Assembly: GCF_951230165.1 (NCBI RefSeq)
Contig: NZ_CATNVB010000025.1
Location: 1-38,320, forward strand
Length of the DNA: 38,320 bases
Direction: 5' to 3'
Origin: Lentilactobacillus sp. Marseille-Q4993
Lineage (GTDB): Bacteria > Bacillota > Bacilli > Lactobacillales > Lactobacillaceae
In this document: piece after piece, positions 27,466 through 35,387 of the stretch
How the letters are laid out: every line of letters begins with the position of its first letter
Position numbering within the stretch: position 1 is the stretch's first letter
Notes under the pieces: generated by a model
The model's database searches: none
Seen by the model: only the letters and a program-made list of their open reading frames with translations
What the model was told of the DNA's origin: nothing
Translations under genes and position numbers: made by a program

Positions 27466-29265
27466 CTAGACACCCTGATTCGATCCGCCAGTGGTTGCTG
27501 GAGTGGTTATGAAGTAATACAAAATCTTCTCGGCGTATCCTGGCTGACCCTTGAATTCGTTTATTTGTGATTTTAGAGTGGATAGTTTGTCGGTGATGAT
27601 TGCATTGACTCCCATCGAAATCATGCTGTCCATTTGATCGGGGTCGTTCACTGTCCACGCAAATACTTGCTTGCGTTGAGAGCGGGCAGCTTCCACGAAG
27701 CTTTCGTCCAGGGTAGTCTGTTCAACGGTATATGCGTTTGCTTTACTGGTGGGGTACGTTAAACTGTACGGAATGATGTAGCTAACGTAAATTTGGGGGA
27801 CCTTTTGTTTTAGTTGTTGAACTACAGAATAGGATAACGAATGAACTCTGTCATTGTTCTTGATGATTAGGGAAGAGTATCTTTTCGCAAACCTAGTTAC
27901 CATTCCCTTGGAATCATCTGGTTGCGTTTTGATTTCAATCAGTAGTTTTTGATGGTGCTCTCTGGCGTATTTAAAGTATCTATCAAAACTGGGAACTTTA
28001 GCTTTATGACCGTTTTCCTTAGCTGTCAGTTTTGTTATTTGCCTTAACGTCAATTGCTTTGGTCGACGGTTTACCCCGGTTAGGTTTTTTAAGTTTGGAT
28101 CATGCATTACTACAAACTGGTTGTCCTTGGTTTCTTGGATATCCATTTCAATATAGTCGGGCTTATCCTTAATAGTTCTGGCCATAGCGGGAATCGTGTT
28201 TTGAACACCGTTGCCATCATTAACTCCTCTATGAGAAATCGTTAGTGGCATTTTTCCTAGGGAATCACTTAAGAAGACAATGTTACTGGTTAAGAAGAAA
28301 CCACCAGCGATAATCAAAAACAGTGTGGATAGTGATTTAAACCGCCACCTTGTGGATTCGTGGGAGCGGAAATCAACTTGAAGGGGATTGGCGAAGTATG
28401 AATTCATACCTGGAAATAGCAGGACATATCTAAATAGAACTACTAGGGTCCAAGCACTACCAATTAAGTTGATTAGTTGGACTAGGGATAAATTCAGCAC
28501 TCCGAAAGTTAAGGAATATGGTTGACCAATTGAATCCCAAAACACTTGAAAGCCGTAGATGATTAAAAATGATCCGTATACAACGAATCGGGTAACTGCT
28601 GTCAACAAGGCAATTGCAATAGCTAGCCGCCAAAAATTACCATGGGAAATAGCTAAACTTTCTCTAATTGCGCGACGAACCCGTAATCTGCCAAGTATCA
28701 TTAGTGGCAACACAAAGAGCATTCTAATGGCAATGTAGATGATAAGAATTGAAATTGCCATGGTTAGCAGTATCAGTAATGGTTTAGTTTGTAAAAACTC
28801 AATGATGAAGTCGGGAATTACGATTTTTCCTAACAATTTAGAGCTAAAAATCACCTGGGAAAGCGGTAGGATTAGGACGAAGTAGAAGATAAAGAAGATA
28901 ACTTCCCAAATAGTTAAGTGGAACACACTTTCTAAGCTACTGCCTAATAAGTAACGTAATGAGAATGTGTGGTTTTCGATTTGCTTTATCCCTAGTAGGA
29001 TGAAGGCAAATTGCCAGTAAACAGTTATTAGTAGTAAAACCAGAATTATTAGCAGAAATAATACTGCCAGCGGGTTTTTGATAATCTGCAAGGCGTTGGT
29101 ATAAGAAACATAAGGGATGTCCAACAGAGATAGAACGTATCCTGTTAGCCACTTAAAGCCAACTATTAAAACAGCCAAAAGGGCGTTCATTGATATCAAT
29201 AAAATCATGTATTGTGAAAATCTTTTTTTAAACGCACCAGTAGCTTGGAATAATGCAGCAAACAT
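27466..29265 (-). CDS. Glycerophosphodiester phosphodiesterase with N-terminal membrane domain
   Basis: This 599-residue protein has an N-terminal half (about 1-330) with about seven to eight membrane helices of the GPDPase membrane-domain type. The GDPD TIM-barrel domain follows at about 340-575. Catalytic motifs are ISHRGVNDGN with H345, EMDIQETKD and VMHDPNLKN; the later EIKTQPD and AWTVNDPDQM also fit. It should hydrolyse glycerophosphodiesters, or lipoteichoic-acid-like substrates, on the outer face. AAGGGGGAG precedes ATG 29265. It appears monocistronic, between a convergent dehydrogenase and a separate nitroreductase gene. The substrate is not shown by sequence. Confidence 0.88.
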   Translation of the reverse strand: MFAALFQATGAFKKRFSQYMILLISMNALLAVLIVGFKWLTGYVLSLLDIPYVSYTNALQIIKNPLAVLFLLIILVLLLITVYWQFAFILLGIKQIENHTFSLRYLLGSSLESVFHLTIWEVIFFIFYFVLILPLSQVIFSSKLLGKIVIPDFIIEFLQTKPLLILLTMAISILIIYIAIRMLFVLPLMILGRLRVRRAIRESLAISHGNFWRLAIAIALLTAVTRFVVYGSFLIIYGFQVFWDSIGQPYSLTFGVLNLSLVQLINLIGSAWTLVVLFRYVLLFPGMNSYFANPLQVDFRSHESTRWRFKSLSTLFLIIAGGFFLTSNIVFLSDSLGKMPLTISHRGVNDGNGVQNTIPAMARTIKDKPDYIEMDIQETKDNQFVVMHDPNLKNLTGVNRRPKQLTLRQITKLTAKENGHKAKVPSFDRYFKYAREHHQKLLIEIKTQPDDSKGMVTRFAKRYSSLIIKNNDRVHSLSYSVVQQLKQKVPQIYVSYIIPYSLTYPTSKANAYTVEQTTLDESFVEAARSQRKQVFAWTVNDPDQMDSMISMGVNAIITDKLSTLKSQINEFKGQPGYAEKILYYFITTPATTGGSNQGV

Positions 29266-29347
29266 TGAGACTCCCCCTTAGTCACTAGATAATAACTCTA
29301 GATTGTCATTGTATTGCCTGGTAGTCAAATATTGTGTGTTCTTGAAG

Positions 29348-29381
29348 ACAAAAAAACACCACCATAAAGGTGATGTTTTTG
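29348..29381. terminator. Terminator after the nitroreductase gene
   Basis: AAAAACACCACC pairs with GGTGATGTTTTT (one G-U pair) around ATAAA; the A run on the left gives a T tract on the minus strand. Confidence 0.8.
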
Positions 29382-29389
29382 GTTTGTAT

Positions 29390-29989
29390 TTACTTCAATA
29401 CTTGGAAACGATCTGAATCGTCCATGAAATCCTTGTCACCGGCACCGGCTTCAATTGAACCAAAGTCTAATTGAGCACGGAGTTTCCAGTTATCAGGAAC
29501 GTTGAACGCATCCTTTACAAGGTCATCAATGATTGGGTTGTAATGTTGAAGGTTAGCACCAATACCGTTTTCAGCCAATGAAGTCCAAACAGCATATTGA
29601 GCGTTACCTTGAGCTTGTTCTGACCAGTCTTGGAAGTTGTCAGCATACAAAGCAAAGTCGTTTTCAAATTGGTGAACAACGCTCATATCAGTGTAGAACA
29701 ACACTGTACCGAAAGCAGCCTTGAAGCCGTTAATCTTTGCAAGTGTCTTTTGGTAAGCTTCCTCACTAGGAACTTCTGACTTAAGACGGTCAGCAACGAT
29801 GTCCCAAAGCTTTTCGTGGTTGTCACCGAATAGGATGATGGCACGAGTAGTTTGGTTGTTGAATGGGGTTGGGGCCCACTTGATGTTTTCCTTGATCAAG
29901 TCAGCAATCTCATCTTGGCTTTGGCTAACGTTACGACCTAGAGCGTAAATTGAGCGACGGTTCTTTGATAAGTCTAAAAATTGTTCCTT
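29390..29989 (-). CDS. Nitroreductase family protein (Frm2/CinD-like)
   Basis: This 199-residue FMN-dependent nitroreductase-fold protein contains the NRRSIYALG FMN-binding motif near residue 10, WAPTPFNNQTTRAIILFG, and a C-terminal NWKLRAQLDFGSIE. The short fungal Frm2/bacterial CinD-type branch fits. It should use NAD(P)H to reduce nitro or quinone compounds. The frame opens at 30037, but GAGGT lies correctly before ATG 29989. An AT-rich promoter with TATAAT (30051-30046) and a palindrome TTACTT-N5-AAGTAA (30056-30072) precede it, suggesting control by a redox or drug-responsive repressor. Confidence 0.88.
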   Translation of the reverse strand, partial: KEQFLDLSKNRRSIYALGRNVSQSQDEIADLIKENIKWAPTPFNNQTTRAIILFGDNHEKLWDIVADRLKSEVPSEEAYQKTLAKINGFKAAFGTVLFYTDMSVVHQFENDFALYADNFQDWSEQAQGNAQYAVWTSLAENGIGANLQHYNPIIDDLVKDAFNVPDNWKLRAQLDFGSIEAGAGDKDFMDDSDRFQVLK

Positions 29990-30045
29990 CATTTGGGATA
30001 CCTCACTTAAAGTTTTAGATTTTAGTATTTCAATCAATAAATATT

Positions 30046-30074
30046 ATTATACCAATTACTTTTTGTAAGTAAAG
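30046..30074 (-). promoter_or_regulatory. Nitroreductase promoter with embedded palindrome
   Basis: On the minus strand, TATAAT (30051-30046) lies 16 nt after a weak -35 TTTACT (30073-30068). The inverted repeat TTACTT-N5-AAGTAA (30056-30072) covers the spacer and -35 box, a repressor-site arrangement. Confidence 0.5.
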
Positions 30075-30208
30075 TTTTTTGACCAAAAAAGTTATCTTTT
30101 TTTGTTATTTTATAATCTCTTTAGATTTCGGTCGATTTATAAAACTAATTAATTGACTATCATGACCGTTTCCAAAATACTTATGGTAACAATTGAAGGG
30201 GAGGCAAA

Positions 30209-30865
30209 ATGATGAGTTTAAAAATAGTAGTAATTGGTGCGACAGGAATGGCTGGAAGCGCGATTACCAAAGATGCTAGCAAACGGGGAATCGACGTCAC
30301 GGCGTTAGTTAGGAATGTTGATAAAGCTAAGCAGATGTTTGGGGATGACGTAACGTACCTAAAAATGGATGCATTTGACCTAACGTTTGATGATATTAAA
30401 GATTTTGATGTTGTGGTGGATGCATTTGCCCCGGGTAATCAAGATTTAGCCCATCTCCACTTGGAATTGGCAGAAAAGTTAGTTGACCTAGTTAAGGGCA
30501 ACAATAAGCCACGGCTAGCATTTATTTTAGGCGCAGCTAGTCTAAGTGTTGGTGGTGGTAAAATTTTGCTGGACAATCTACTACAGATGCCTGGCCATGA
30601 TGATTGGATTGCCACGCCAAAGGCTCAAGTGGAGGAGTACCGAATGTTGCTGGATTCTGAAGGAGTAAATTGGGTTGCGGTTTCTCCGAGCGGTACTTTC
30701 AAACCAGGAGCTTTGACTGAGTTCCGACTTGGTAGTAATACCATGTTGAAAAATAGCCAAGGTAACTCAATTGTCTACAGTGAAACCCTTGCAAAAGCGC
30801 TAGTTGATGAGATTGAAAATCCAACTCACAAAAACGAAAGATTTACAGTTGTGGGTGAGGAATAA
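30209..30865 (+). CDS. NAD(P)-binding atypical SDR family protein (YhfK/HSCARG-like)
   Basis: This 218-residue Rossmann-fold protein has the atypical SDR nucleotide motif GATGMAGSAI near residue 10, an ALVRNVDKA second strand and an FILGAASL segment where the usual catalytic Tyr motif would be. Members are NAD(P)H-dependent reductases or redox sensors of undefined substrate. GGGGAGG just upstream supports ATG 30209 or the adjacent ATG 30212. It is divergent from the nitroreductase gene, with about 220 bp between; that gap holds the nitroreductase promoter and a TATAAT at 30111-30116 with no good -35 box. Confidence 0.85.
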   Translation: MMSLKIVVIGATGMAGSAITKDASKRGIDVTALVRNVDKAKQMFGDDVTYLKMDAFDLTFDDIKDFDVVVDAFAPGNQDLAHLHLELAEKLVDLVKGNNKPRLAFILGAASLSVGGGKILLDNLLQMPGHDDWIATPKAQVEEYRMLLDSEGVNWVAVSPSGTFKPGALTEFRLGSNTMLKNSQGNSIVYSETLAKALVDEIENPTHKNERFTVVGEE

Positions 30866-30882
30866 GAACACAGTAAATAAAA

Positions 30883-30952
30883 TAAACCCCTGATTAGTAG
30901 GACGGAAGGCATGCGAAGGTGCTTTCCGAACCCACTTATCAGGGGTTTTCTA
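30883..30952. terminator. Two-tier hairpin terminator between convergent genes
   Basis: Outer arms AAACCCCTGATTAGT and ACTTATCAGGGGTTT (one mismatch) enclose an inner hairpin GGAAGGCA/TGCTTTCC. A T run follows on the plus strand and AAATAAA precedes it on the left. It separates the SDR gene from the MerR gene. Confidence 0.8.
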
Positions 30953-30965
30953 TTGTAATAATTAA

Positions 30966-31397
30966 TTAACTTTCTTTATGTTCTTCCTTATAGAGCTTAA
31001 CGTTGCCATCGGCAATCTTTGCTACCATGTCAAACTCGGGGTCGTTTTCAATTTGGCCGAATCCGATAGCCGTAACGTCGCCCTCTTTTTCAAACGACTT
31101 CATCCGCTGACTCATAAACAGGTGAATGTCGTCACTGTCATGCATGTAATCTTGCAGGTCTTCCTCTGCCTTGGCAAGGGTATATCCTTGATCCATTTTA
31201 TCTTTGATAAAGATAATTGCAGCGATATTTTTCAGTGTGTAACGCTTATTCGTTCCGTTACCGTATCTCATTGACTTAATGATGCCCTTTTTTTCCCAAT
31301 AGCGAATCTGGGTTGAGGTTGCGCCAGTCACCCGGCTAGTCTCACCCATCCCCAGAGAAATGTTTAGGGAACGGAGCTTTTTTACAAATCCATCCAT
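30966..31397 (-). CDS. MerR-family transcriptional regulator
   Basis: This 143-residue regulator has the MerR helix-turn-helix at about residues 17-70: GETSRVTGATSTQIRYWEKKGII then NKRYTLKNIAAI. The short C-terminal part has no obvious metal-binding cysteines, so an organic effector is more likely. AAAGGAGG precedes ATG 31397. It is divergent from a DHA2-type drug exporter 126 bp away, and the shared region has interleaved promoters and two palindromes. It probably controls the exporter and itself. Confidence 0.9.
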   Translation of the reverse strand: MDGFVKKLRSLNISLGMGETSRVTGATSTQIRYWEKKGIIKSMRYGNGTNKRYTLKNIAAIIFIKDKMDQGYTLAKAEEDLQDYMHDSDDIHLFMSQRMKSFEKEGDVTAIGFGQIENDPEFDMVAKIADGNVKLYKEEHKES

Positions 31398-31424
31398 AAT
31401 TGGCCTCCTTTGGCCTCTTTGCTC

Positions 31425-31483
31425 TTGACATAGTATAAACTAAAGTATAACATTATGCAATGTTGTTATCACATTATGTGATA
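31425..31483. promoter_or_regulatory. Interleaved divergent promoters with two palindromic operators
   Basis: Plus strand: TTGACA (31425-31430), a 17-nt spacer, TAACAT (31448-31453). Minus strand: TTGCAT (31460-31455), a 17-nt spacer, TATACT (31437-31432). The inverted repeat AACATT-ATGC-AATGTT (31449-31464) covers the plus -10 and the minus -35. A second perfect palindrome, TATCACAT-T-ATGTGATA, lies at 31467-31483. Confidence 0.65.
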
Positions 31484-31523
31484 TGGATGTTTGCAATTAT
31501 ATTAATTAAGGTAGGCATTAGAG

Positions 31524-32993
31524 ATGGAAAGAAGAGATACAAACGGTCAACCAATTAATATTCCGATGATGGTTATCACTATCGTTGTCGGGGTGTTTAT
31601 TACGGTGTTGAACCAAACGATTTTGGCAACGGCATTTCCAACATTAATGGATGCCTTCAATATTTCAACTGCCACGGTTCAATGGTTAACCACTGGATTT
31701 ATGATGGTTAACGGGATTATGATTCCCGTTTCAGCATATTTGAGTGGTAAGATCCCAACGAAGTGGTTGTACATTACTGCAATGGCAACATTCTTGGTTG
31801 GAACAATTATTGCATATGTAGCAAATAGTTTTGGAATGCTACTTGCTGGCCGACTAGTCCAAGCCTTAGGGGTTGGAGTTACGATGCCGTTACTTCAAAA
31901 CATTATGCTGACGATTTTCCCACCTGAAAAGCGGGGAGCAGCAATGGGAATTACTGGAATTGCAGTTGGGGTTGCTCCTGCAATTGGCCCAACTTTGTCC
32001 GGTTATATTATTGATAATTTTGGTTGGCGGACACTGTTTGGCATGCTGATTCCAATTATCATCATTGTGCTGTTATTGGCGCTTAAGTATGTTAAGAACG
32101 TGCTGCCAATGACTGATCCTTCAATGGATATTATTTCGTTGATTGAATCAACCGTTGGATTTGGATCCCTACTTTATGGATTTTCTGAGGTTGGAAACAA
32201 AGGCTGGACTGATCCGGTCGTTCTCTGGTCGATTGGAATCGGAATTGTAGTTATCGCATTATTTGGAATCCGCCAATTCAAACTCGAGAACCCATTCCTT
32301 CAAGTTCGCGTTTTTGAAAACAAAATTTTTACGTTATCAACTGTATTGGCTTCGATTGCGAACATGGCCATGGTTGGAGCTGGAATGATTATTCCCCTCT
32401 ATCTCCAAATTATTCACGGTAAGTCAGCGTTTGAATCTGGGCTAACTCTGCTACCAGGGGCCCTTTTGATTGGTCTGATGAGCCCAATTACGGGTGTTGT
32501 GTTTGATAGAATTGGTGCAAAACGGTTAGCCATTCTTGGTTTGTTTATTTTGACGATGGGAACTTTACCATTCGCATTTATTACTCAAGACATGCCAACG
32601 ATTTTCATTACCGTTATTTATGCCGTGCGGATGTTTGGTATTTCAATTGTGATGATGCCAATTACAACAAACGGAATGAACGCTTTAGCCCCACGGATGA
32701 TTCCTCATGGAACCGCGGCGAATAACACGATTCGTCAGATTGCATCGTCAGTTACGACTGCCGTTATGGTTTCCGTTTTGACGAACGTGACGGATCAAAG
32801 TAAGCCAGCTCATAGCTTAATTCATAGTAATCCACTCAAATATAAGAACGATTTCTTTAACGCTACTCTCAATGGTTATCACGCTGCGTTTTGGATTGCT
32901 GTTGGATTTAGTTTGGTAGGTTGGCTATTGGCATTCTTCCTTAACAAGAAGCCAATTAGAAGCAAAAGTAACTTAGATGAGGAGGCAAAATAA
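31524..32993 (+). CDS. MFS drug exporter, DHA2 family (EmrB/QacA-like)
   Basis: This 489-residue protein has about fourteen membrane helices and DHA2 signatures: VLNQTILATAFPTLMDAF in helix 1, QWLTTGFMMVNGIMIPVSAYLSG in helix 2, GRLVQALGVGVTMPLLQN and the motif-C-like GVAPAIGPTLSGYII. It should export hydrophobic compounds by proton antiport. The divergent MerR regulator suggests induction by a substrate drug. The DUF4811 gene overlaps its stop by one base and is translationally coupled. The substrate is unknown. Confidence 0.92.
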   Translation: MERRDTNGQPINIPMMVITIVVGVFITVLNQTILATAFPTLMDAFNISTATVQWLTTGFMMVNGIMIPVSAYLSGKIPTKWLYITAMATFLVGTIIAYVANSFGMLLAGRLVQALGVGVTMPLLQNIMLTIFPPEKRGAAMGITGIAVGVAPAIGPTLSGYIIDNFGWRTLFGMLIPIIIIVLLLALKYVKNVLPMTDPSMDIISLIESTVGFGSLLYGFSEVGNKGWTDPVVLWSIGIGIVVIALFGIRQFKLENPFLQVRVFENKIFTLSTVLASIANMAMVGAGMIIPLYLQIIHGKSAFESGLTLLPGALLIGLMSPITGVVFDRIGAKRLAILGLFILTMGTLPFAFITQDMPTIFITVIYAVRMFGISIVMMPITTNGMNALAPRMIPHGTAANNTIRQIASSVTTAVMVSVLTNVTDQSKPAHSLIHSNPLKYKNDFFNATLNGYHAAFWIAVGFSLVGWLLAFFLNKKPIRSKSNLDEEAK

Positions 32994-33712
32994 TGATTCT
33001 ATGGATTTTGGGGATTAGTACGGTTTGTCTCTACTTAAGTTTTATTTTGATGAAGGATTCTTGGTTGAGATATGTTCTGGTGATTATTACTGGTGGGGTA
33101 ATGCTGAGCTCTTTGGGATTTATTATCGTTCATGATAATCAACACGTTGGGATGCATAAGCAGACGACTGAGCGTCATTACCAAGTTTATCCAGCTTCCG
33201 GCAACAAGGCTTTGTCAATGATGCTGTATAAGCAAATTGGGACAAGTAAGGATGCTAGAGTGTATATTTATAAGACCAATCCCAAGGATAAGGTTACGCA
33301 CACTACAGCTAACTATGATGTCAAAAACACGGTTAAACGAGTATCATCTGGTTCCGCTGAATTGCGGGTAAAGAAAACTGTTTGGGTTTATAACAACGGT
33401 ATGATCAAGTCTCTGTTTTCTGGTAAGGAAAATCATAAATTGATCAAGCAAACCAATGAGTTTGAGATTCCTAACTCATGGCAGGTACTAAGTACTGATC
33501 AAGCCAAGGCTCTTGGTAAAAAGCTGAAAGCAGCCGCTAAGCAGTCACCGGCCCAAAAAGCAATGCTAAAACAACTAGTTCAGAAGCAGGTAATGGCAGC
33601 CCGGATGAAGAATCCAAAGATGACTGCAAGTCAGCAAAAGCATCTGATCAGTCAAATCAAAGCTAAAATTCAGCAGGAAGCAATTAAAAAAGCAATCGAT
33701 GAAATCAAGTAA
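32993..33712 (+). CDS. DUF4811 domain-containing membrane protein
   Basis: This 239-residue protein has two N-terminal membrane helices (about 2-19 and 25-45), then a soluble domain of about 190 residues rich in Lys and Gln, ending in a helical, probably coiled, tail. It matches the DUF4811 family found in lactobacilli beside MFS exporters. Its ATG overlaps the exporter TAA (TAATG), with GAGGAGG just upstream, so the two are coupled. It could be an accessory or periplasmic-adaptor-like partner of the exporter; no experimental role is known to me. A strong terminator follows. Confidence 0.85.
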   Translation: MILWILGISTVCLYLSFILMKDSWLRYVLVIITGGVMLSSLGFIIVHDNQHVGMHKQTTERHYQVYPASGNKALSMMLYKQIGTSKDARVYIYKTNPKDKVTHTTANYDVKNTVKRVSSGSAELRVKKTVWVYNNGMIKSLFSGKENHKLIKQTNEFEIPNSWQVLSTDQAKALGKKLKAAAKQSPAQKAMLKQLVQKQVMAARMKNPKMTASQQKHLISQIKAKIQQEAIKKAIDEIK

Positions 33713-33770
33713 AAGATAATGGTTCTCAGTTCTGCTGGTTTCTGTGTGTTGTAAAGATTTGGATAAAAGT

Positions 33771-33820
33771 AAAAATGCGACGATAATTTTCATGAAAATG
33801 AAATTATCATCGCATTTTTT
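33771..33820 (+). terminator. Rho-independent terminator after the exporter operon
   Basis: 18-base arms with one mismatch (starting AAAATGCGA and ending TCGCATTTT) enclose a short loop and are followed by T. The next 80 bp contain only the partial repeat TTATGTCCCAGC (33832-33843). Confidence 0.85.
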
Positions 33821-33831
33821 GATGTGATTAA

Positions 33832-33843
33832 TTATGTCCCAGC
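33832..33843. repeat. Half copy of the GCTGGGAC/GTCCCAGC palindrome
   Basis: TTATGTCCCAGC is identical to the right part of the palindrome at 101-120, but the left arm is missing. It lies between two converging transcription units. Confidence 0.35.
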
Positions 33844-33902
33844 TGCCTGTTCTAGCTACTTAGTTGTTTTCTAGTTTTTCTAACAGCCAACTGTAACTCT
33901 GA

Positions 33903-35318
33903 TCAATATTGGTCATGCGTAAATGCACCAGTAACTTCTTCGCTAGCCTTAGCAACGACTTTGGTTAATAACTCCTTAGTGGTTGCCAGGATATTATCAG
34001 CGGTTTCTTGGTTTGCGGTTTCTAATTCAGTTTGCAAGTCGGCGCCTGATAAATTAGCTACCTTGGAATCTGTTTGACTGATTCGCAGATGGCCATAGCC
34101 AAGGGTTTTCTCTTGGTAGTCTTCGATGTCACCAATCAGAGTGTGAAAATGGTCATTGGCGATCAGGCCAATCAGTTTATTAAGCCAGTATGCATTGTTA
34201 CTGTCAACGGTTGGTTTCCCATTCTGATAATCGCTTGGAGTATCGTTTACATTTGCGTAAAACGGCACGATGGTATTGAATGGGTTGGTACCAAGAGCAA
34301 GCCAGTGAATTGCTGCTGATTCAGCTGGGGCGTAAGGGCGAATCTGCAATAATGACAGCTCTTGATTTCGATTAAAACCAATTGGCCGGTACTTCTTCCC
34401 CTCAGTGGCAGTTGGGGCAAATGGATCGTAGTTTGTTTCTTGATAATGGGAACTAAGGGCAAACTTGATATCTTCAATCGTAATTTTGCGGTTTGCGTGA
34501 CAAATAAATGGGAGCTCGTCGCTAATTGGCTCTTTGTCCTTTATTGATTCAGGGTCAAAGTAGCCCTGAACATACCAAGCCCGTGGGGTATTGTAATGGT
34601 GATCAAGTGGTGAGTGGGAGCCGAAAATTTCCCGGAAATTGAAGCCACTATTTAGGTTAAGGTGATTCTTCTCAACAAATTCTCTCAGGTCATCAGCAAA
34701 CATAAAGTTGTTTGGATCATTGAAGTCGACTTCCTGAATTCCGGTCTGATTAGGGGCTACCACATAGGCATCATCAGGGACTCTTTGAGCAACCCAGTGG
34801 TGACCACCAGCTGTTTCTAGGTACCAAACTTCATCAACGTCTGAGAAGATAATTCCGTTTGATTCGTATGTACCGTATTGCTTTAGAAGTTCGCCGACCC
34901 GGGCTACTCCTTCTCTGGCTGAGCTAACGTAAGGTAGGGTAATGGTTAGCAAATCTTCTTCACCAAAGCCGTCCTTTACCAAGGGGTCTGCTCCAAGAAT
35001 TCTTGGATTGGTGGTAATGGTTTCCGTTGCACTCATTGCGACGTTTTTACTGTTGATTCCAGCTTCACCCCAAACACCGTCGTCTTCAACATCCGGTAAT
35101 GACGTGTATCGCAGCGGGTTGTCGGGTAATTTAACAGAAAACTTGCTAAGCTTAGCATGATAATCTTGTGGCTGGTCTTCTGGTTTAACAACCTTAAAAT
35201 TCTTAGGGTTGATTGGCCCACCAGCGTCTTCGTTTCTGGCAATTAGTGTTGAGCCGTCGTAACTTGCGTTTTTACCTACGAGGATCGTAGTACATGAACT
35301 ATGTTGTGATAAAGTCAT
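33903..35318 (-). CDS. pepD: Dipeptidase, C69 family (PepD)
   Basis: This 471-residue Ntn-hydrolase dipeptidase is of the PepDA type. The nucleophile is probably C9 in SSCTTILVGKNASYDGSTLIARNED; removal of the first eight residues would expose it. Later motifs (NEWGV-like DDGVWGEAGINSKNVAMSATET, LLTITLPYVSSAREGV and VWYLETAGGHHWVAQRV) fit the family. It hydrolyses dipeptides in the cytosol, completing breakdown of imported peptides. GGGAGG correctly spaced before ATG 35318 supports the start. It appears monocistronic. Confidence 0.9.
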   Translation of the reverse strand: MTLSQHSSCTTILVGKNASYDGSTLIARNEDAGGPINPKNFKVVKPEDQPQDYHAKLSKFSVKLPDNPLRYTSLPDVEDDGVWGEAGINSKNVAMSATETITTNPRILGADPLVKDGFGEEDLLTITLPYVSSAREGVARVGELLKQYGTYESNGIIFSDVDEVWYLETAGGHHWVAQRVPDDAYVVAPNQTGIQEVDFNDPNNFMFADDLREFVEKNHLNLNSGFNFREIFGSHSPLDHHYNTPRAWYVQGYFDPESIKDKEPISDELPFICHANRKITIEDIKFALSSHYQETNYDPFAPTATEGKKYRPIGFNRNQELSLLQIRPYAPAESAAIHWLALGTNPFNTIVPFYANVNDTPSDYQNGKPTVDSNNAYWLNKLIGLIANDHFHTLIGDIEDYQEKTLGYGHLRISQTDSKVANLSGADLQTELETANQETADNILATTKELLTKVVAKASEEVTGAFTHDQY

Positions 35319-35387
35319 AAAAAAGCCTCCCTGTTGTTACCAATAATTGTACAACTGGAAGACCCTATTTTATTGATTTTTTGAAAT

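Noticed and set aside
27389-27658. Separate 89-residue minus-strand protein
   Set aside because: It is mostly a different-frame overlap of the glycerophosphodiesterase gene and crosses its terminator.
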